A DNA stretch of 25,000 nt from positions 1-25,000 of the forward strand of contig CAIIXF020000270.1 of assembly GCA_903813345.2 (NCBI GenBank), read 5' to 3'. The stretch is from Owenia fusiformis (lineage: Eukaryota > Annelida > Polychaeta > Sabellida > Oweniidae). The notes below the pieces were generated by a model. The model searched no databases. It had not been told where the DNA came from and saw nothing but the letters and a program-made list of their open reading frames with translations. Position numbers and translations under genes: made by a program. This document shows, one piece after another, positions 8,246 through 18,558 of the stretch (the first letter of the stretch is position 1; each line of letters starts with the position of its first letter).

Positions 8246-11200
8246 CTAACATGCAACTGCACCACCACTGGTAGAGCACAGCCAGCTTCTGTAGGTTGAG
8301 GTTCTGACGTAAACACTTGGCATTCCAAGGCATCCTACTACTCCCCAGCTAGTTACTCCAGCAGCCACATAGTTTCCTCCCTCTCTGCAGTTCATGGGGC
8401 CACCAGAGTCACCCTATAGGGTAGAATGTGTAAAATAAGTAATGTGTTACGTGGGTCAACATACTGTAATCACCCTGTAGGGTAGAATGTGTAAAATACA
8501 TAATTTGTTACATAGGTTACCAGAGTCACCATGCAGGGTAGAATGTGTATTTAAAATGAATAATGCGTCACCTTGTAGGGTATAATATGTAACATAAGTA
8601 ATGAATCACCCTTTAGGGTAGAATGTGTGAAATAGGTAATGCGTCATCATTTAGGGTTAAATGTGTAAGATAAGTAATGCATCACCTTGTAGGGTATAAT
8701 ATGTAACATAAGTAATGAATTACCCTTTAGGGTAGAATGTGTAAAATAGGTAATGTGTCATCATTTAGGGTGAAATGTGTAAAATGAGTAATGCATCACC
8801 TTGTAGGGTATAATATGTAACATAAGTAATGAATCACCCTTTAGGGTAGAATGTGTGAAATAGGTAATGCGTCATCATTTAGGGTTAAATGTGTAAGATA
8901 AGTAATGCATCACCTTGTAGGGTATAATATGTAACATAAGTAATGAATTACCCTTTAGGGTAGAATGTGTAAAATAGGTAATGTGTCATCACTTAGGGTT
9001 AAATGTGTAAAATAAGTAATGCATCACCTTGTAGGGTATAATTTGTAACATAAGTAATGAATTACCCTTTAGGGTAGAATGTGTAAAATAGGTAATGTGT
9101 CATCATTTAGGGTGAAATGTGTAAAATGAGTAATGCATCACCTTGTAGGGTATAATATGTAACATAAGTAATGAATTACCCTTTAGGGTAGAATGTGTAA
9201 AATAGGTAATGTGTCATCATTTAGGGTGAAATGTATATGATGTGTTACTTCTGTTGCCATCTAAGATACAAGAAATATAATTTTGCTTTCTAAACCGACC
9301 TGGCAAGATCCCTGTTGACCATTTTCAACATCCATGATACAGATATGCATGGCAGCGTCAGCCTGTCCCCAGGCAGCTTGGCATACGGCAGGGGCAAGGA
9401 TTGGGAGAGTTGCCTGCTTCAAAAAGGTTGCAGAGACTCCTCCTACAGGAAAAACATTATTTTTTCTTTAGGCTTTCTTTTTTGCAGTTGATACAGATAA
9501 TTCAGAAAGCCCTACATTAAAGCATTATCAGTCATGTCTGAATTCAATGTGAAGAACAAATTCCAGGGAACTGCATTATTTTTTCCTTAGGCTTTCTTTT
9601 TTGCAGTTGATACAGATAATTCAGAAAGCCCTACATTAAAGCATTATCAGTCATGTCAGAATCAATGTGAAGAACACATTCCAGGGAGCATCACTCAATG
9701 TGGCGACATATGAATGTGACTGTCATTGAATATATAAATAGATAAGCATTCAAGAAAATATTATTAAGTTAAATGATATTATAGAGACCTGATAGACCAT
9801 ACTATAATGTACATACATGTAATAGTATGCAGAGGCAAACGCATTTACAGTCAAACTACTCAATAAAATATATACCCCCTAGAGTGTTGTCAACCATCCT
9901 GTGATAGTGCATTGTGATGCATTTACTGTCTAGTTATGCAATAAAATATTACCTCCTGGAGTGGTGTCACCCCATCCAGTGATGGTGCAGTCTGTATCTG
10001 CAAAATCAGTGTTGCCACTGGCAATTTGGATAGCTTGAGCAGTCCTGCCATCAAGGTTAATGGGGCTTGCCAATTCCAGTAGAGCAATGTCGTTAGGGAA
10101 GCCAATGGATCCATCTTGGATAAAGTCAGGGTGCTGAGTAAAAGAAACAGTACAATATTTGTAACTCACTGCCACATCCATGTTGTTAACAAAATGCATT
10201 TGCATCACATAAGAAGAGATAAGCCACAGTTCATAGTTGAAGTCATAATTGCACCTATGCTCTAGTTTGAAAGTATCAGCATTACCTGGTAAACATTTGC
10301 AACATCTATGACCTGTTCAGCCCCTGTGCAAGAATCACAGTTTCTTTCGTGAGCACCAGCAACAATCTCATATCCAAAGCTAATAACATATATTGTGACA
10401 GTAATAATATTGTGACAATACAATGCAAATCATAAGTTATGAAAACATAAGGACGAGTGAGTGTATTCAACTAAACAGAAGTTTTGAGTGTTGGATTTAC
10501 ACTCAAGGTACGAGGGTATATCATAAAGTTCTCATAATATCTCTCTAATTTTTTATTTTTCAATATATTCTGATGAATTGTTTACAGAATGTGTAGTAAA
10601 GAATGCTGTATTAATATATCAAAAAAATATTTGGTATAAAAGAAATATTATTTAAGAAATTGTTGCCATAGTAACCGGAAATCAAGGCACCCGGGGTAAA
10701 TAAAAAATCGTGCAAGAATATCTAACTAACCATGTTTAAATGCATAATAAGTTATCAAATAAGCTATGAAACCCATCAAATTGTTAAATACCATGTGTTC
10801 TTGAACAATTATAATGGTCATGTGAATTATGTGATCTCATAATGGATGATTGTAATACTTCATTAGAAGTAATATTAAACACTTCAACTGTTTTGTCAAA
10901 TATTCCAAGGAAAGTCGATTTCCCCCTTTTCCCCTTAAATATGTTTAGACCACAAATAGGAGGGTAATTTTATTGATAACTTTGCAACATATTTGTTTTA
11001 AATCATCTTTAGTATGAACAAAGGATTTTTCGAACTTAACTAAACTTTTTGTCAGTATGCATTTTACTTTTCTGATGATCTCTGCACCTTTGCATTATCT
11101 TACTCCGTCATTTCTCAGTCATTAAGCTTTGATTCACAGAGTCTGGCATCACATCTAATGGAGCATATAAGCATCCTCTATGACATTACACAATTCAAAT

Positions 11201-12780
11201 GATCAATTTATTTTATAGTAACAGCATTTAACAACATATTCAAGATAACATTTTAATGTGTTTGATAATTTATGAGAGTTTACTATGTATGAAAACATGG
11301 TTAATTAAGCTAATTTCCTCAATTATTTTTATTTGCCCCAGATGCCTTGATTTCAAGTTACTCTGACAACCATTACTTATCTAATATTTCTGTTATACCA
11401 AATATTTTTTGATAGATTAATACAGTATTCTATACTGCAGGTTCCATGAAAATTTAATTAGAATATATTGAAAAAAATAAGAGATATTATGAGGACTTCA
11501 TGATATACCCTCATATATATACGATTGTTGTAGATTTACTCAAATAAGAGTGTTTGAAAACTACATGTACGTTGTATGTTATATAGCTAGGAGGCATTCC
11601 TCTCCTACAGTGATATAGAGATCAGTACAAAGAACAAACATATCTAAATCTTACTTGTTGACACAATGAGCTGCAGTGGTGACCCAGGTAGCATCTGTGA
11701 TGATGGCTCCGCAGATGTGGCCAGTGGTCCTCAGGGACAACTGCCATGGCCAGGCGTGCTGTGTGGCAATCTCTCCATTGACAATCAGCTCCCTGGGGAT
11801 GGGCTCAAACAGAGCTGGAACAGGGTTCTTTGGGAAGGCCGAAGCTGCAGTGAAATGATAGAATATTCAGTATTTCAAACTTAACATATTATTAACTATT
11901 TAGATTCCATTTTCAGTACAGATACAACTGTAGGTTAGGATTCGCTAAGATATTTTATAATGTTTTACTCTTTAGCAAATATATTTTTCTTTAAGTACTT
12001 ATTCAGGAAATAGCAAATTCTTAAATTCAAAGATCTTTAAATTACACACACAAAAGTAACCTTTATCCTGAATACGTACCACAAGCAAAAAATACTCAGA
12101 TTCTGAATTTTCTAAGAGTAAAGGACATTAAATAATCTAACCACATGTGCCAAAAGGAAAGGACAAACAGTTATAATGGAACTTAGCAAGAAAAAGCAAA
12201 CTCTAAGTGCATACCAGCGTGAAAAGAAACAATGTCTAATACCCCCTTTCCCCCACCATTCAAGAGCCGATATCACAATCCAAGACCAGAACACCAAGGG
12301 ACATTTCATTCATACTGAAGTCATTACAATACATGTTGAAGAAAAAATTAGAAATTTATAGCCACCAATACTCATAACATCAAAAATAGTTGTAGATACA
12401 AGTACTCATACAAGATAGAGCATTCAGTCTCAAATGATGTGGGATAGATAAAATCCAGTCTCCAAGTCCATAGGCGTTTCAAAGGGACAACATCCATTCA
12501 CAAAAGCCTAAGTTTGTCTTCAAACTCCCTTAAAACTCCATTTGTGACTATTACAATGGTATCAGTATCAAAAATGTAAAATCATTCGTAATAATCAAAG
12601 GCTTGTATGACAAGCTGGTGGTGATTCTTTCTGTTGAATTTTTTTACTGAAATAAGAAACCAACCCACATCATATTTTGTACCATAATTTGATTTCTTGA
12701 AATATCTTCATTTTTATAGGCTAGTCAAATACTAAGTGAGACTTACCCGCAGCAACAAGAGTTAGGATGAGACACAACAT
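8246..12780 (-). CDS. Secreted S1A serine protease, chymotrypsin/elastase-like, paralogue 1 (six exons)
   Basis: Coding exons in transcript order are 12780-12747, 11844-11655, 10379-10286, 10133-9953, 9442-9300 and 8413-8246, all GT-AG and phase-consistent, giving 269 residues. Residues 1-14 are a signal peptide (MLCLILTLVAAASA). A short propeptide follows, then the mature start IVNGE at 32. The triad is His71 (TAAHC), Asp121 (NDIALL) and Ser217 (GDSGGP). Cysteine pairs 56/72, 155/223, 187/201 and 213/242 match the usual S1 bridges. The position equivalent to trypsin Asp189 is Gly211 and position 226 is Ser247, so trypsin specificity is not expected. Oddities are Leu31 before IVNG, an extra CDSC pair (89/92), and a short C-terminus with Cys260 and Cys269. 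It is one half of a tandem pair and is likely an extracellular digestive enzyme, which is inference. Confidence 0.93.
8406..9235. repeat. 38-bp minisatellite in intron 5 of protease copy 1, with 114-bp higher-order unit
   Basis: Monomers of about 38 bp of the type CACCCTTTAGGGTAGAATGT run from the exon 6 boundary to about 9235. From 8568 they form a trimeric unit with exact 114-bp spacing; the landmark TCACCTTGTAGGG occurs at 8568, 8682, 8796, 8910, 9024 and 9138. Variant bases alternate between the first four units, suggesting a 228-bp unit. The real 3' splice site (8414/8413) is part of the terminal monomer. An imperfect copy of the exon boundary, ACCAGAGTCACCATGCAGGG, starts at 8520. Confidence 0.9.
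9455..9690. repeat. 119-bp tandem duplication in intron 4 of protease copy 1
   Basis: The segment starting CATTATTTTTTCTTTAGGC at 9455 is repeated from 9574 with few changes, ending in TTCCAGGGA in both units. Intron 4 of the paralogue (near 15434) has a single diverged copy, so this duplication arose after the gene duplication. Confidence 0.85.
10511..11513. mobile_element. 1-kb palindromic mariner-type foldback element in intron 3 of protease copy 1
   Basis: The ends are TA|CGAGGGTATATCAT at 10509-10524 and ATGATATACCCTCA|TA at 11500-11515. They are inverted and flanked by TA, as expected of a Tc1/mariner-type insertion. The arms pair far inward: CTCATAATATCTCT, TCAATATATTCT, CTGTATTAATMTATC, AAATATTTGGTATAA and GAAATCAAGGCA all recur inverted. 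Weaker pairing extends to roughly 10880 and 11150, so the arms are about 370-400 bp around a loop of about 250 bp. No transposase ORF is present. The corresponding intron of the paralogue (16566-16839) lacks it. Confidence 0.8.
11928..11978 (-). other. Conserved intron 1 block, protease copy 1
   Basis: This roughly 50-bp stretch (CTGTAGG, then GATTCGCTAAGATATTTTAT through CTCTTTAGCAA) is identical except for one base to 17109-17159 in intron 1 of the paralogue. The surrounding intron has diverged heavily. It could be a regulatory element or a gene-conversion tract; nothing in the sequence decides. Confidence 0.5.
11979..12746 (-). other. Remainder of intron 1 of protease copy 1
   Basis: Intron sequence upstream (in gene orientation) of the conserved block. 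Overlapping ORFs on both strands at 12112-12361 are not supported by any motif. This intron is longer than that of the paralogue. Confidence 0.5.
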
Positions 12781-12824
12781 GTTTGAAGTAGACTCGAAGG
12801 TGATAGGTAGCAATTCTTACCTAT

Positions 12825-12846
12825 CTTTTATACCCAATATTTATCT
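12825..12846 (-). promoter_or_regulatory. Core promoter of protease copy 1: TATA box and GATA-type site
   Basis: On the minus strand TATAAAAG lies at 12832-12825, about 45 bp before the ATG at 12780. AGATAA (a GATA-factor-type site) lies at 12846-12841, just upstream. Both are conserved in position in the paralogue, as is the leader CTTCGAGTCTACTTCAAAC directly before the ATG. GATA factors control gut protease genes in several animals; the link here is inference. Confidence 0.75.
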
Positions 12847-13255
12847 AAAGGGATTGGGTTATCGACTTTCCTCTGATGGTATTGGGTGTTTCAAGTCACA
12901 TGATTGTTCTTTTTATATTTTTTTAGATTACACAATTTCATATCCTGTTCAAATTGGGGTCGGTCTATTAGATAAAGGACTGATATTGTTTGATAATATG
13001 TTTTGTATGATTTTTAGTGGACCCTTGACTGCTATATTTAGATCGGTTTGCCAGGCAAACCCTCTTGCCCAATCTGCTGTACCATTGGAAAAGATCCATC
13101 ATCCATGTGCTTAGTATTTACAGACATTATCAATATCAACGAGTGTTGGAAATCTCTTTTTTATTAATTCATCATTTACATGATATTGACAGTATTTAAT
13201 AAAATGTTAGACCAGATGTTGTGAATTTTTATTGGTTTAGTTATTCCTAAAGGGA

Positions 13256-13555
13256 GGGGGGTTTGGACTGTTTGACATTGTCTATTTTTGTGTTGTAGTT
13301 TGTGATATTAGGTGTTTGCTTTCCTTAAAGCTGGTTTTGCTCTCAGCTGTTTATAATTCTTGGGTTTTGTAAGGCTATTTGGTCTTTCCCCGAATATAAG
13401 ACTCTTTGGTCTTTCCTCGAATATAGGACTTATGCTTACATACATGTAGTTAGTGATATTGGGTGTTTGTTTTCCTTAAAGCTGGTTTTTTGGTCTTCGC
13501 TGCTTATATTTCCTGTTGTGTTTTGTAATGCTCTTTTCCCTATATATCTGTCAGC
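13256..13555. repeat. Upstream tandem repeat of protease copy 1, about 2 units
   Basis: Units contain TTCCTTAAAGCTGGTTTT, CTGTTTATA, TTTTGTAAGGCT, GGTCTTTCCCCGAATATAAG and GACTTATGCTTACATA. One unit has an internal duplication of TTTGGTCTTTCC (13379 and 13405). The same repeat occurs upstream of the paralogue at 18091-18558 with four units, marking the far end of the segmental duplication. Confidence 0.75.
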
Positions 13556-13589
13556 CCCAAAGCTCATTCCAAATTAAGTCCAAGTGTAG

Positions 13590-13856
13590 TACAGGGTGTA
13601 TCATAAATGCAACTAACAATGCATATCTTTTTATTAACAAATAGAGTTTGGCAAAATTAAAGTTTGTTCAATGTTATTTAAGTTGACAAAGTGCTTGGTC
13701 CATTTAAAGAACATGATCAAAATGGCTACAACCTCTCTGCAGATAGATTTGCACACATCATGCGTATTTGTCGATGACACGTGTGCATTCATCGCTCAAC
13801 ATGGCTCTTATATTCCGTGTTATCCCTAGTTTAAGCTCTACAATTGTTCTAGGATT
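13590..13856 (-). pseudogene. 3' end of a Tc1/mariner-superfamily transposase gene, copy 1
   Basis: On the minus strand the frame reads IVELKLGITRNIRAMLSDEC, then TRVIDKYA, an internal stop, CVQIYLQRGCSHFDHVL and a terminal TAA at 13704-13706. This resembles the C-terminal end of DDE transposases common in invertebrates, which end in a Cys-rich helix followed by a GGHFEHL-like tail. About 110 bp further on is TACAGGGTGTATCA (13590-13603), a typical terminal inverted repeat of such elements. The transposase is truncated at about 13856 and interrupted, so it is dead. A second, diverged copy lies at 22275-22743. Confidence 0.65.
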
Positions 13857-14330
13857 GTTGACATATACATTATTTTACCATATGGAGCTATGAAAGCAAA
13901 CATGTTGACAGCAACTTCGCATGAGTTTATTACACGTCTGTCTGCAGTGGAAGACATTTGGATACAATATACAAAGATAGGCACCTGGGTAGACGTACAT
14001 GTACTTCATAACATCATATCAAAGGGATTTAAAACCATTCAAAAGTTGCAATTATGATCTTTGGGAAATCACTTCTTGTACTCGAGAATCAACTTACTGT
14101 AATTACTCACTGATCAGATGCTAATGCTTATGGACAACTGACTTCTACTCAAGAAGGTATTTTAAAATTTCAAATAGCTACAGATTTTCTTGAAAAATAA
14201 CTGAAATACCAGTGGGCGGATTTGATTAAATTTTATATGCTGATGGTCAAGGGACATAGAATTATGCTCAAGGGTCAAATGACTTACTGTTTTCTATTGT
14301 AACTCAAACATTTGCTAATGTATTTTATTA
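13857..14330. other. Spacer between the two protease duplication blocks
   Basis: AT-rich sequence without a supported gene. It may include further degraded transposon sequence continuing from the transposase remnant, but I see no readable motif. Confidence 0.5.
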
Positions 14331-14336
14331 TTTATT
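14331..14336 (-). terminator. Poly(A) signal of protease copy 2
   Basis: TTTATT reads AATAAA on the minus strand, 46 bp after the stop at 14382-14384. A second AATAAA lies at 14324-14329. Confidence 0.6.
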
Positions 14337-14381
14337 AAATATACCAATATGTTTATGTTAGACAAAACCAACATTATTCGG

Positions 14382-17300
14382 TTAACATCCGACCCTTCCA
14401 CCACTGGTAGAGCACAGCCATTGTCTGTAGGTTGAGGTTCTGACGTAAACACTTGGCATTCCAAGGCATCCTACTACTCCCCAGCTAGTTACTCCAGCAG
14501 CCACATAGCTTCCTCCCTCTTGACAGTTCATGGGGCCACCAGAGTCACCCTGTAGGGTAGAATGTGTACAATAAGTTATTTGTCACATTGATTAACCAGA
14601 GCCACCCTGTAGGCCACCAGAGTTATCATGCAGGGTATAATAAATAAGTAATGTGTCATCATTTAGGATATTATATGTAAAAAGAGTAATATGTCACCCA
14701 CTTCAGAATAGACTGCTTTAAGAGGTAATATGTCACTTTGTAGGGTATAGTATGTAACATAAGAAAAGCTTCACACTTAATTATGCATTGGAATGTGTAA
14801 AATAAGTAATGTGTCACCATTTAGGATAGAATGTAATGTGCAAAATAAGTAATGTGTCACCATTATGGTATAATAAGTTCTATCACCCTTTAGGTTATAC
14901 TATATAAAAAGGTAATGTGTCACCCCTTAGGGTATGATATGTAAAATAGGTAATGTGTCATCCGTTAGGGGAGAATTTGTAAAATAGGTAATGTGTCACC
15001 ATATAGGGTATACTATGTAACATAAGTATTTTGTCCCCATAATGACATGTATGAAAAAGTAACATGTTTAATGGGTTTGTATATGTATAGTATGAAGTAA
15101 AGAATTGTTGAAGTGATGTGTTTTCTTGGGGTGTAAAATATGTTAAATTGTAACATTTATGAGTAATAAGAATTATATGACATTACTTGTAGGGGTGAAT
15201 TCTTTGTAGCTTTTCTTCTTATTATAGTGTTGCTCTTTTTGAAAACTAAGATACACAAAAGATACTTTTGCTTTCTAAACCGACCTGGCAAGATCCCTGT
15301 GCACCATTGTCAACATCAAAGATACAGATATGGAGGGCGGCATCAGCCTGTCCCCAGGCAGCTTGGCATACGTCAGGGGAAAGGATTGGAAGAGTTGCTT
15401 GCTTCAAAAAGGTAGCAGAAACTCCACCTACAGAAACAACATTGATTTTTTACCTTAGGCTTTCTTTATTGCAGTTGATAAAGAGAAGAAAGACCTTTAC
15501 TAAACCATTATAATCCATGTTAAAATTCAAAGTAGTAGAACACATTCTAGCGAGCATCCCTCAAATGGCGACATATGAACGTAATTGAATATATAAATAG
15601 AATGGTTACATATGAAAGTGATTGAATATTGACAACTCAAATAAATCATGTATATTCTTACACATCACATAACATTATACGTTAATATGGATAAGCATGG
15701 AAGGAAATGCTACTATATAGGCTAGAGAGTTAGAAACTAATACATGATATTGTTTATGCATATATTTGAGCTTTCTCTTAATGCCCGTTTTTTGGATATA
15801 ATTAATTTTTCCTTGTTGTGTTTTGGTCTTTATTTTCCCTTTGCACTGGTAATTACATGTCATCAAAAATATATACAGTCTCACATACAGACAGACATAT
15901 CCAATTATTAATATATAATTAATGAATGGATCATGTCTTGAGATTGACCTTACTCATCATTCACAATCCATTTAGATTTTGTATATGAATGAATATAATA
16001 TGAGCATATACGTATCTCATTGCAACTGATAGCAACTACAAGAATATACATAAAAGTAAGCAAAGGCAAACACATGTGCTGCCAAGTACTCAATATAATA
16101 TTAGTATATACCTCCAGCAGTGGTATCACCCCATCCAGTGATGGTGCAGTCCTGTCCTGCAAAGTCAGTGTTGCCACTGGCAATTTGGATAGTGCTGGCA
16201 GTATTGCCACTAACGTCAATGGGGCTGGCCAATTCGAGTAGAGCAATGTCGTTAGGGAATCCAATGGATCCATCTTGGATAAAGTCAGGGTGCTAGAGTA
16301 AAAGAAACAGTTATTACATAATACTGTGCACCATACAATGCTTTTAACTCACCGACACAACAATGTTGGTATTTACAAAATGCATTTGCATCGCATTAAA
16401 GGAGATATACCACAGTTAATAGTTGAACTCATAATAACATCTGTGCACTAAATTAACAGTAACATATTTACCTGGTAAACATTGGCAACTTCTATGACCT
16501 GTTCAGCCCCTGTGCAATCATCACAGTTTCTTTCGTGAGCACCAGCAACAACCTCATATCCAAAGCTGATAAAATAAATATTGTGTGAAAATAGAAGTAA
16601 TCTTAAGAAAGAAATGAAAACATAGGGACTAGTGTATTCAACTTAATAGAAGCTTTGAATGTCGGATGTATAGTACTATTGGGCAGTTGAATGTATCGAC
16701 CTTACTATGGTATTGGGTGTTTTGTAGATTTACTCAAATAAGTGAGTTTGAAAATACATAGCTAAGAACTATTCCTCTCCTATAGTGGAAGACAGGAATA
16801 TAGATATCAATACAAAGTACAAACATATTTAAAGCTTACTTGTTGACACAATGAGCTGCAGTGGTGACCCAGGTAGCATCAGTGATGATGGCTCCGCAGA
16901 TGTGGCCAGTGGTCCTCAGGGACAACTGCCATGGCCAAGCGTGCTGTTGGGCAATCTCTCCATTGACAATCAGCTCCCTGGGGATGGGCTCAAACAGAGC
17001 TGGAACAGGGTTCTTTGGGAAGGCCGAAGCTGCAGTGAAATTATAACATATTCAGTATTTTAAACTAAAACTTATTATTTTCAGTTTTCAGTACTAATAC
17101 TTGTACACCTGTAGGGTAGGATTCGCTAAGATATTTTATAATGTTTTACTCTTTAGCAATTTTTCTTAAGTATTTATTCAAGAAATAACAAACTATTGAA
17201 ATTGTGGAAATGTTACTTATCGACTCTTAAAATGACCCTTTTTAAAATAAACCTTTATCCTGAATATGTACCATATAAAAATGGTCAGACCCTGTATTTT

Positions 17301-17588
17301 CTATGAGTAAAAGACATTTAGTTCACTCCCTTAAAAATCTATTTGTGGTCATGGACATTGTATTAGTTCAAAGTTGAAATTATCCCCAATAATCAAAAGC
17401 TAGTATGACCATCTAATGGTGATTCTGTTTGTTGAACATATAGTGAGTTTTTTAAGGAAACAAATCCACATCATATTAAAGTACAATAATTTCTTGAAAA
17501 ATTTAATAATTATTATATGGACGTCAAATCTTTAGAATTTTTACTAAAACTTACCTGCAGCAACAAGAGTAAGGATGAGACACAACAT
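14382..17588 (-). CDS. Secreted S1A serine protease, chymotrypsin/elastase-like, paralogue 2 (six exons)
   Basis: Coding exons in transcript order are 17588-17555, 17029-16840, 16565-16472, 16292-16112, 15427-15285 and 14549-14382. Lengths (34, 190, 94, 181, 143, 168) and phases are the same as in paralogue 1, giving 269 residues. The signal peptide, IVNGE start after PREL, His71, Asp121, Ser217, Gly211 and Ser247 are all retained, as are the extra Cys89/92, Cys260 and Cys269. About 24 residues differ, clustered at 131-140, 152-153 and 183-210 plus the last four residues. Several are surface-charge changes (for example Arg136 to Asn, Ala185 to Asp). The gene is intact, with consensus splice sites throughout, so it is probably functional. 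It is shorter than paralogue 1 because its intron 3 lacks the 1-kb insertion and its intron 5 array is less expanded. Confidence 0.93.
14540..15025. repeat. Diverged minisatellite in intron 5 of protease copy 2
   Basis: Monomers such as TAGGGTATAATATGTAAAAT and AATGTGTCACCATTTAGG run irregularly from the exon 6 boundary to about 15025. They belong to the same family as the array at 8406-9235 but lack its regular 114-bp order. Near the exon are two degenerate copies of the exon boundary: ACCAGAGCCACCCTGTAGG at 14595 and CCACCAGAGTTATCATGCAG at 14614. The array therefore predates the gene duplication and was homogenised later only in copy 1. Confidence 0.8.
15026..15284 (-). other. Rest of intron 5 of protease copy 2
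   Basis: AT-rich intron sequence up to the donor of exon 5 (CAG|GTCGGT at 15285/15284). The small ORFs overlapping exon 5 on the plus strand are antisense shadows. Confidence 0.6.
17109..17159 (-). other. Conserved intron 1 block, protease copy 2
   Basis: The counterpart of 11928-11978, with one mismatch over about 50 bp in an otherwise diverged intron. Confidence 0.5.
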
Positions 17589-17631
17589 GTTTGAAGTAGA
17601 CTCGAAGGTGATGGCTAACAATTTTGACCAC

Positions 17632-17653
17632 CTTTTATACCCAATGTTTATCT
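17632..17653 (-). promoter_or_regulatory. Core promoter of protease copy 2: TATA box and GATA-type site
   Basis: TATAAAAG lies at 17639-17632 and AGATAA at 17653-17648 on the minus strand, in the same arrangement as paralogue 1. The leader next to the ATG is identical. Between TATA and leader the two promoters differ at many bases. Confidence 0.75.
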
Positions 17654-18090
17654 AAAAGGATTGGTCTACTGGCCTTCCTTTCATCATATTGGGTGTTTCA
17701 AGTCACATGATTGTCCATGTTATATTTTGTAGGATTATGAAATCCAAATTTGGGTCGGTCTATCAGATAAAGGACTGATGTTAGCTGATAACATATTTTG
17801 TATGATTTTTAGTGGACCCTTGGCTGCAATATTGTGACCACTTTGTCAGCCAAACTCTCTTGCCCAATCCGTTATACCATTCGGAAAGATCCAGCATCCA
17901 CGAGCCCAGTATTTACACCTATTATCAATATCAAAGAATATTGGAAATCTCCAATAATTTAGTTTATTAATTTATTTACAGTGGCCAGTCTTACAAAATG
18001 AAATTGATTAATGACGTCAGTATAAATGACATGTTATACCAGATGTTGTGGTTTTTAATCTGGTTATTTATTTCAATAGGGAGGGGGTTT

Positions 18091-18558
18091 GGTCTAAGCT
18101 GTTTATATTTCTTATGTTTCGTAAGGCTCTTTAGTCTTTACCCTATGTAAGACTTATGCTTAGATAGTTAGTGACATTGGATGTTCGTTTTCCTTAAAGC
18201 TGGTTTTGGTCTAAGCTGTTTTATATTTCCTATGTTTCGTAAGGCTCTTTAGTCTTTGCCCTATATAAGACTTATGCTTAGATAGTTAGTGACATTGGAT
18301 GTTTGTTTTCCTTAAATCTGGTTTTGGTCTAAGCTGTTTATATTTCTTATGTTTCGTAAGGCTCTTTAGTCTTTGCCAGTATAAGACTTATGCTTAGATA
18401 GTTAGTGACATTGGATGTTTGTTTTCCTTAAAGCTGGTTTTGGTCCAAGCTGTTTATATTTCTTTTTGTTTTTTTGTAAGGCTCTTTAGTTTTTCCCCTA
18501 AAAAGGACTTGTGCTTACATAGTTAGTGATATTGGATGTTTGTTTTACTTTATCCTTA
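18091..18558. repeat. 117-bp tandem repeat upstream of protease copy 2, four units
   Basis: Units start GGTCTAAGCTGTTT at 18091, 18208, 18326 and GGTCCAAGC at 18442. Each contains CGTAAGGCTCTTTAGTCTTT, GACTTATGCTTAGATAGT and TTTTCCTTAAAGCTGGTTTT. The related two-unit block at 13256-13555 shows the repeat existed before duplication and expanded here. Confidence 0.9.

Noticed and set aside
8411-9235. TAGGG/CCCTA motifs as interstitial telomere repeats or a CRISPR-like array
   Set aside because: The unit is a contiguous 38-bp minisatellite without unique spacers, and TAGGG occurs once per monomer rather than as a hexamer array.
9923-10208. Minus-strand ORFs over protease exon 4 read as separate small genes (also 15950-16273)
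   Set aside because: They are single-exon views, partly in a shifted frame, of the spliced protease genes.
11666-11884. Plus-strand ORFs over protease exon 2 (also 16851-17063, 11676-11858, 16861-17046)
   Set aside because: They are antisense shadows of exon 2 of the two protease genes.
12767-13114. Plus-strand 115-codon ORF upstream of protease copy 1
   Set aside because: It overlaps the protease signal-peptide exon and promoter in antisense and has no homologous ORF upstream of the paralogue.
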